This document shows positions 6,570-10,532 of a DNA stretch of 10,532 bases, piece after piece; position 1 is the first letter of the stretch; each line of letters starts with the position of its first letter. A program made the translations under genes and the position numbers. The notes under the pieces are model-generated. The model was not told the DNA's origin. It saw only the letters and a program-made list of their open reading frames with translations, and searched no databases. This DNA comes from JBELMB01 sp042088665 (GTDB taxonomy: Bacteria; Pseudomonadota; Alphaproteobacteria; Rhodobacterales; Rhodobacteraceae). Location of the stretch: NCBI GenBank assembly GCA_042088665.1, contig JBELMB010000175.1:1-10532 (forward strand), given 5' to 3'.

Positions 6570-7457
6570 TCACTCCAAGCTTCGCCGCAGCGTCTGATCC
6601 TGCAGATTGGCCAGCATCTCGGAGGGGCCGACCCTGTCCTTGATCGTCTTGGTGGCGACATGGGTACATTGCGCCGTGGTCGTCAGTTTGGCGTGACCCA
6701 AGAGTACCTGAATGACGCGCACATCGGTGTTGGCTTCCAGAAGATGGGTCGCGAAGCTGTGCCGGAGAGTGTGTCGCGTGGCGGGCTTGCTGATCCCGGC
6801 CATGTGTCTTGCCGAAGTGAACGCCCGGTTCAACTGTCGCGACGAGATCGGGTTGATCTTGGGCTTGCCCGGAAACAGCCAGCCTTCTGGCCGGGCCTCC
6901 TTCCAGTACTCGCGCAACAGACCCAGCAATCCGGGCGACAGCATCACCTTGCGATCTTTGTTGCCTTTGCCCTGATCGACATGGATCAGCATCCGGTTGC
7001 TGTCGATGTCGCTGATCTTGAGGTTGCAGACCTCCGAGGCGCGTAGACCCGCACCGTAGGAAATGCTGAGCGTAGCGCGGTACTTCAGCCCCGGCCCAGG
7101 CCTTGCCATGAGCAGGTCAGACACCTCCTGAACGCTGAACACCATCTGCGGCTTCTTGGGCTGGGTCTTGAACTGCATGAAGCGCTTCATGTCCCCGCGC
7201 CCGCAGGTGATGCCGAAAAAGAACCTCAGCGCCACGATCCGCGTGTCGAATGTCGACGGCGTCACCCCTGTATCGGTCATGTGAAGCTGCCAGGCGCGCC
7301 ACTCTTCCGGCGCGGCCGTGTCCGGCGAATGGCCAAGGAAGGCCGCAAAATCCTTGATCGCCCGCACATGGGACTTCTGGGCTTTGTCACCCATCCCGCG
7401 GATGCGCATGTCCTCGATCATCCGCGCAGGCAGCGGGCCCATCTTCTCTTCTGTCAT
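6570..7457 (-). CDS. IS91-associated tyrosine recombinase, catalytic tyrosine replaced by Cys
   Basis: A phage-integrase/XerD-type protein of 295 residues: an N-terminal SAM-like DNA-binding domain (about 8-85) and a catalytic domain (about 105-275). The active-site residues can be followed: Arg139 in GAGLRASEV, the Lys of GKGNKDRK (164-170), His229 and Arg232 in HTLRHSF, and His255 in LLGHAKL. The nucleophile, expected nine residues after His255 as in XerD, should be the Tyr of A-x-Y-T-H-V. Here the sequence reads TAQCTHV, with TGT at codon 264, one A-to-G change from TAT. Strand cleavage should therefore be lost. The ATG start (7455-7457) has GGAGG 5 bases upstream. Sequence style (MIEDMRIRGMGDKAQKSH, HMTDTGVTPSTF) is that of the recombinases found next to IS91 transposases in Alphaproteobacteria, and such a transposase remnant follows at once. 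Folding and DNA binding may survive. Confidence 0.88.
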   Translation of the reverse strand: MTEEKMGPLPARMIEDMRIRGMGDKAQKSHVRAIKDFAAFLGHSPDTAAPEEWRAWQLHMTDTGVTPSTFDTRIVALRFFFGITCGRGDMKRFMQFKTQPKKPQMVFSVQEVSDLLMARPGPGLKYRATLSISYGAGLRASEVCNLKISDIDSNRMLIHVDQGKGNKDRKVMLSPGLLGLLREYWKEARPEGWLFPGKPKINPISSRQLNRAFTSARHMAGISKPATRHTLRHSFATHLLEANTDVRVIQVLLGHAKLTTTAQCTHVATKTIKDRVGPSEMLANLQDQTLRRSLE

Positions 7458-7471
7458 GGGATCCTCCTGTT

Positions 7472-7491
7472 CGATTGAGAAACCTCAATCG
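7472..7491. repeat. Perfect hairpin upstream of the IS91 recombinase
   Basis: CGATTGAG (7472-7479) and CTCAATCG (7484-7491) are perfect 8-base arms around a 4-base loop. The structure lies 15 bases before the recombinase ATG, directly ahead of its ribosome-binding site, so in the transcript it could limit translation. It could equally be part of the element's left terminal region. Confidence 0.6.
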
Positions 7492-7511
7492 TCAGGCGGG
7501 ATGCTCAGTTC

Positions 7512-7598
7512 TCAAAATAAGCCCAGATATGATGGAAGGAAGATTGCCAGCCACAAGCGCCATTGCCGCGCGAGCGGCTTCGTCCTCGGGCTCAGAGC
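7512..7598 (-). pseudogene. Possible short remnant of an ABC permease N-terminus
   Basis: Downstream of the solute-binding-protein gene, one minus-strand frame reads ALSPRTKPLARQWRLWLAI and then FLPSYLGLF before a stop at 7512-7514. A basic lead followed by a hydrophobic stretch is how CUT1-type sugar permeases often begin, and a permease gene often follows the binding-protein gene. However, the frame is only 28 codons, has no ribosome-binding site, and is preceded by ATG-TAG (7604-7599). This is weak evidence; it may be chance or part of the IS left end. Confidence 0.2.
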
Positions 7599-7645
7599 CT
7601 ACATTCGCCGCGGTCTGGGCATCTGAGGGCCGAAGGAGATGGTGG

Positions 7646-7667
7646 GAGGGGCGGTGGTCCGCCCCTC
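7646..7667 (-). terminator. Strong GC hairpin downstream of the solute-binding-protein gene
   Basis: On the minus strand GAGGGGCGG pairs perfectly with CCGCCCCTC (9 bp, 4-base loop) 7 bases after the stop codon of the binding-protein gene. There is no T run, so it is not a classical Rho-independent terminator. Stable stems after binding-protein genes commonly protect the mRNA 3' end and reduce readthrough into following permease genes. Confidence 0.6.
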
Positions 7668-7674
7668 GCCGGGA

Positions 7675-9300
7675 TTACAGACCCAGAGACGCCTTGTAGA
7701 GCGCGATCTGGCTGTCGCGCCCGATCTGGTCCGTGATCTTTTCCCATGCCGCGGCGATGGCATCGGCGGTTTCCTGAGCGGAGCCATACTGACCCGCATA
7801 GCCCTTTGCCAATTCATCCTCGGCCACCGAGTAGTATTGGAAGATCCCCGGGATACGAGGCTCGATGGCGGCATTCGGGTGATTGTAGCTGTCCGCGTTC
7901 GAGCCGAGGTAATCCTCGACAAAGGCGCGGTCGTAGCCAGCCTCTTCCCACTCGTCGTACTGGAAGTGCGAGTTGCGGTAAGGCTGGAAACCCGAGGGAT
8001 AAGCCGAAGCCCAGAGCGACAGATCCTTGCCGCCCAGATGGGCCGCCGCGGACCATGCCGCCTTCTTCTTGGTCTCGTCGCCCTCGACCGTGGCCATAAC
8101 GTAAACACCCCAGCCGATGTAGGCCATGTTGGGCGCTTCGTTCATGGTCTCTTCCCAAGCGCCGGCCTGAGCGTTGTATACCCGCTCAGAAGCCGGGTTC
8201 ATGCCAAAGCCCACGACATCGCCCACGACCGACGTGTCCGATGTGCGCGCGTTGGACCCGACGTCGCCCCACCACATCAGCATTGAGCCGGTGCCTGCGA
8301 GGAACTGCTGGAATGCTGTCGTGCCGGGATCGGCGTTGATCTGGTCGGTCGGGTATGCGCCCGCCTCGATCAGGTCCATCACGTCCTGAATTGCCTGAAC
8401 CCAGGCCGGGTTGTTGACCATGGGTGTCATGGTCTCCGGATCGAAAAGCCATGCCGGGCTGTTGGGGTGCTTGGCATAGGCCGCCGCGCGGTTTTCCAGG
8501 AAGTAGAAGCCAAAGCCGCCCCACCCCTTCAGCGGGTCCAGATAGCCATGTGCGGGCAGACCGGTCAGCGGATCTTCCTTGCCGACAAGATCCTTGGACA
8601 CCTGGTTGATCGCCTGCCAAGTGGTCGGAACCTCGGCGCCGCCAATGCCGTCTTCACCGAAATAGTCCTTGCGGTAGGCAAAGGTGTGGCAGTCGCCGTC
8701 GATGGACACGCGGTATGTCTTGCCACCCCAGGTGCCGACGGGCGCCTTGAGATAGTCGACATAGTCGTCCATGTCGATTTGGTCCTTGACCCAATCGGGC
8801 ATCTCGGAGGCCAGACCCTTGCCCAGCACGTCACCCTCGAAGGGGGCGCCCATCTCGATGATGTCGAAATCGACGGTGCCGGTTGCAATCGACTGCTGCA
8901 GACGCGCGTTGTAATCCGCCTGTGCGAGGTCGATCCAGTTGATCTTTGCGCCGGTGTAGGCCTCCCATGGCTTCAGAAAGCCGCGGAACAGGAAGTTGTG
9001 CAGGTTCTGGTTGTTCAGGCCCATGAAGGTCAACTCGACACCTTCGAACTCACCCTCGGCCACGTTTTCCTTCGTGGCGCCAAGGCACAATTCGCCAACC
9101 TTCTGCCAGTCGCTGTCGGTCGGAGAGCCCGCACCCACGCCGGGGATCTTGAGAATCTCGGCACGCACGTTGCCGTGACCGCCAGCCATGGCGCCCGTGG
9201 GCAGCATCGCGGCTGCGCCCAGCGCGGCCGTGCCGCGCAAAACCTGGCGGCGGTTCATCTTCTGTGCCGCACGGATATAGTTGTAGAGTTCAACTTTCAT
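7675..9300 (-). CDS. ABC transporter extracellular solute-binding protein (CUT1-type, Tat-exported)
   Basis: Periplasmic receptor that delivers a carbohydrate or polyol-like solute to an ABC importer. The ATG at 9298-9300 is preceded by GGGAGGAAA, which favours it over the in-frame ATG at residue 15. The 541-residue product has a twin-arginine signal (N-R-R-Q-V-L-R-G at 16-23, then an Ala-rich core ending A-M-A at 37-39), so it is probably exported folded by Tat. The mature part has features of family 1 solute-binding proteins: F-x-x-x-T-G-A-K-I-type N-lobe sequence, DYNARLQQSIATGTVDFDII, a Trp-rich middle and GSMLMWWGDVGSN. At over 500 residues it is longer than typical maltose-type receptors (about 400) and resembles the longer group found with glycerol or glycoside transporters in Rhizobiales and Rhodobacterales. 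The ATPase of the system is probably the divergent gene at 9518. The ligand is not predictable. Confidence 0.9.
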   Translation of the reverse strand: MKVELYNYIRAAQKMNRRQVLRGTAALGAAAMLPTGAMAGGHGNVRAEILKIPGVGAGSPTDSDWQKVGELCLGATKENVAEGEFEGVELTFMGLNNQNLHNFLFRGFLKPWEAYTGAKINWIDLAQADYNARLQQSIATGTVDFDIIEMGAPFEGDVLGKGLASEMPDWVKDQIDMDDYVDYLKAPVGTWGGKTYRVSIDGDCHTFAYRKDYFGEDGIGGAEVPTTWQAINQVSKDLVGKEDPLTGLPAHGYLDPLKGWGGFGFYFLENRAAAYAKHPNSPAWLFDPETMTPMVNNPAWVQAIQDVMDLIEAGAYPTDQINADPGTTAFQQFLAGTGSMLMWWGDVGSNARTSDTSVVGDVVGFGMNPASERVYNAQAGAWEETMNEAPNMAYIGWGVYVMATVEGDETKKKAAWSAAAHLGGKDLSLWASAYPSGFQPYRNSHFQYDEWEEAGYDRAFVEDYLGSNADSYNHPNAAIEPRIPGIFQYYSVAEDELAKGYAGQYGSAQETADAIAAAWEKITDQIGRDSQIALYKASLGL

Positions 9301-9517
9301 TGAATTTCCTCCCTGGAAAGTCCTTGAACTGTTTGTTTTCACGAGACATGCGGACGCAGATTTATAGTCGTTTTCTTATTGGACCACGCCCGATTGTCCC
9401 CCAACGTGGCGCCAGTATGGTCGAGTTCGACCCCAAGTCAACAAAAGCTGCAGCCTGCCGTGGACAGGTCAAATTGCATTGTCTAACGTCAGGGGCCAGT
9501 GGGGGAGAGACACGAAG
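9301..9517. promoter_or_regulatory. Divergent promoter region between solute-binding-protein and ATPase genes
   Basis: These 217 bases separate two divergent genes and must contain both promoters. An A+T-rich patch (9361-9381, TATAAA on the minus strand at 9361-9366) is a possible -10 for the binding-protein gene. For the ATPase, TGGACA (9461-9466) with TAACGT 17 bases later is a weak candidate. Neither pair is convincing, and no clear operator palindrome was found. There is no small gene in the gap. Confidence 0.35.
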
Positions 9518-10532
9518 ATGGCTGACGTCAAGATTCTAGAGGCACGTAAGTCATACGGCGCGACCGAGGTGATTCACGGCCTGAACATAGACATCTCGGA
9601 TGGAGAGTTCGTGGCGCTGGTCGGGCCCTCGGGCTGTGGCAAATCCACCTTGCTGCGCATGATCGCCGGGCTGGAGCCGATCGACAGTGGCACCATTGCC
9701 ATCGGAGAGCGCATTGTGAACAATCTGCCTCCCGCGCAGCGCGACATTGCCATGGTGTTCCAGACCTACGCGCTTTATCCGCACAAGACCGTCGCGCAGA
9801 ACATGGGCTTTGCGCTGAAGGTGGCCGGAACCGACCGGTCAGAGATCGATCGCCGGGTCAAGGCTGCCGCGGAGATCCTCAGTCTGACCGAATACCTCGA
9901 CCGCCGACCGCGGCATCTGTCCGGGGGACAGCGGCAGCGGGTTGCCATGGGCCGCGCCATCGTGCGTGACCCGCAGGTGTTTCTTTTTGACGAGCCACTG
10001 TCGAACCTCGACGCCAAGCTGCGGATCCAGATGCGCACGGAGATCAAGGAGTTGCACCAGCGACTCAAGACGACCACCGTCTTTGTCACCCATGACCAGA
10101 TCGAGGCCATGACCCTCGCGGACCGCATCGTCGTCATGCAAAGCGGGCGCATCGAACAGGTCGGAAGCCCGCTGGATCTGTATGACAACCCGGCCAATGA
10201 ATTCGTGGCCACCTTTATCGGCGCCCCCTCCATGAACCTCTTGCCCGGCGATCTGGCGGATGGGGAAATCCGCGTAGCGGGTCAAAGCTTTGCCGCACCG
10301 CAGGGCACTGGCAAGGCCAAGCTGGGCGTGCGGCCAGAGCACCTGATCCTCGCCGAGGACGGCCTGCCGATGCAGGTCAAGGTGGTGGAACCGACCGGGT
10401 CGGAAACCATGGTGTTCCTGCGCTTTGGCGAACAGGACGTCACGGCCGTTTTCCGCGAGCGTCACGCCTTTCGCAGCGGTGAGACCATCCACCTGAAACC
10501 AGACCCCAACCACCTGCATATCTTTGATGCAG
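9518..10532 (+). CDS. ABC transporter ATP-binding protein, MalK/UgpC type (3' end outside window)
   Basis: Energy-coupling ATPase of a carbohydrate-type ABC importer, located on the cytoplasmic face of the membrane. From ATG 9518 (purine-rich GGGGGAG at 9501-9507 upstream) 338 complete codons are open to the window edge without a stop. All nucleotide-binding motifs are intact: Walker A GPSGCGKST (36-44), Q-loop Gln82 in VFQTYALYPH, signature LSGGQRQR (134-141), Walker B VFLFDEP (154-160, Glu159), D-loop SNLD, and switch His192 in VTHDQIEA. After about residue 235 comes the regulatory TOBE/OB domain typical of MalK, UgpC and MsmK proteins (IGAPSMNLL, LGVRPEHL). Family members are usually 350-370 residues, so only the last few dozen bases at most are likely missing. 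It starts divergently from the solute-binding-protein gene at 9300, and the two probably serve the same importer. Permease genes may follow it beyond the window. Confidence 0.95.
   Translation, partial: MADVKILEARKSYGATEVIHGLNIDISDGEFVALVGPSGCGKSTLLRMIAGLEPIDSGTIAIGERIVNNLPPAQRDIAMVFQTYALYPHKTVAQNMGFALKVAGTDRSEIDRRVKAAAEILSLTEYLDRRPRHLSGGQRQRVAMGRAIVRDPQVFLFDEPLSNLDAKLRIQMRTEIKELHQRLKTTTVFVTHDQIEAMTLADRIVVMQSGRIEQVGSPLDLYDNPANEFVATFIGAPSMNLLPGDLADGEIRVAGQSFAAPQGTGKAKLGVRPEHLILAEDGLPMQVKVVEPTGSETMVFLRFGEQDVTAVFRERHAFRSGETIHLKPDPNHLHIFDA

Larger units (their letters stand above)
6420..7491 (-). mobile_element. Defective IS91-family element with accessory tyrosine recombinase
   Basis: Many alphaproteobacterial IS91-type elements carry two consecutive genes, a roughly 290-residue tyrosine recombinase followed by the Y1/HUH transposase. 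Both are recognisable here in that order, ending with the residual transposase frame. The element is dead on two counts: a catalytic Tyr-to-Cys change in the recombinase and loss of nearly the whole transposase. The coordinates cover only what can be recognised, from the hairpin upstream of the recombinase to the end of the transposase remnant. The true ends (terIS and oriIS) probably lie somewhat outside on both sides and could not be fixed. IS91-type elements make no target duplication, so there is no repeat to mark them. Confidence 0.65.

Noticed and set aside
7646..7667. Possible CRISPR-like or REP repeat
   Set aside because: A single perfect hairpin directly after a stop codon is better explained as an mRNA 3'-end structure; no other copy is seen in the window.
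8467..9303. Plus-strand open frame of 278 codons
   Set aside because: Antisense to the Tat-exported solute-binding protein; no domain and no ribosome-binding site.
9839..10519. Minus-strand open frame of 226 codons, and another at 9775-10233
   Set aside because: Antisense to the ATPase, whose Walker A, signature, Walker B and H-loop motifs are all intact on the plus strand.
1..10532. tRNA, rRNA, CRISPR or toxin-antitoxin/defence genes
   Set aside because: Scanned on both strands by eye; no tRNA-like cloverleaf, repeated spacer pattern or recognisable defence protein was found.

Overview
The window looks like chromosome of an alphaproteobacterium, most likely a marine Rhodobacteraceae/Roseobacter-type organism. 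The DNA is GC-rich, the tripartite tricarboxylate transporter (TTT) genes and a CUT1-type sugar ABC transporter are typical of that group, and the insertion-sequence remnants resemble those common in Rhodobacterales. This assignment rests on protein and gene-order recognition only, not on a search.

Left part (1-5452). A minus-strand operon runs sulfatase (4468 to 2960) -> tctC (2921 to 1983) -> tctB (1963 to 1499) -> tctA (1494 to 4), with gaps of only 4-38 bases. A LysR-type regulator (4559-5452, plus) is divergent from it. The 90-base gap between them holds an inverted repeat that is a good candidate LysR site. The most economical reading is a LysR-controlled uptake module: TctC captures an organic anion in the periplasm, TctA/TctB carry it across the inner membrane, and a cytoplasmic formylglycine-type sulfatase cleaves a sulfate (or phosphate/phosphonate) ester. 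tctC carries an in-frame TAA at codon 242, with about 70 well-conserved codons continuing in the same frame after it, so the module is either broken in this strain or the base is a sequencing error.

Middle part (5453-7674). This is a graveyard of mobile DNA. It contains a C-terminal scrap of an IS1182/IS5-type transposase (5788-5919) and a degenerate IS91-type element. The element's accompanying tyrosine recombinase (6570-7457) has Cys where the catalytic Tyr should be. Its Y1 transposase is reduced to a 45-codon reading frame (6420-6557) that joins the extreme N-terminus to the extreme C-terminus. Several inverted repeats lie in the non-coding stretches.

Right part (7675-10532). A Tat-exported solute-binding protein (9300 to 7675, minus) is divergent from a MalK/UgpC-type ATPase (9518 onward, plus, cut by the window edge). 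They look like parts of one carbohydrate/polyol ABC importer, but no permease gene is present here. The IS91 remnant lies directly downstream of the binding-protein gene, behind a strong GC hairpin, where a permease gene would often be found. The permeases may instead follow the ATPase beyond the window.

I see no RNA genes, CRISPR array or defence system. The window contains no clearly new system. The sulfatase-TTT-LysR module and the doubly dead IS91 element deserve a second look.
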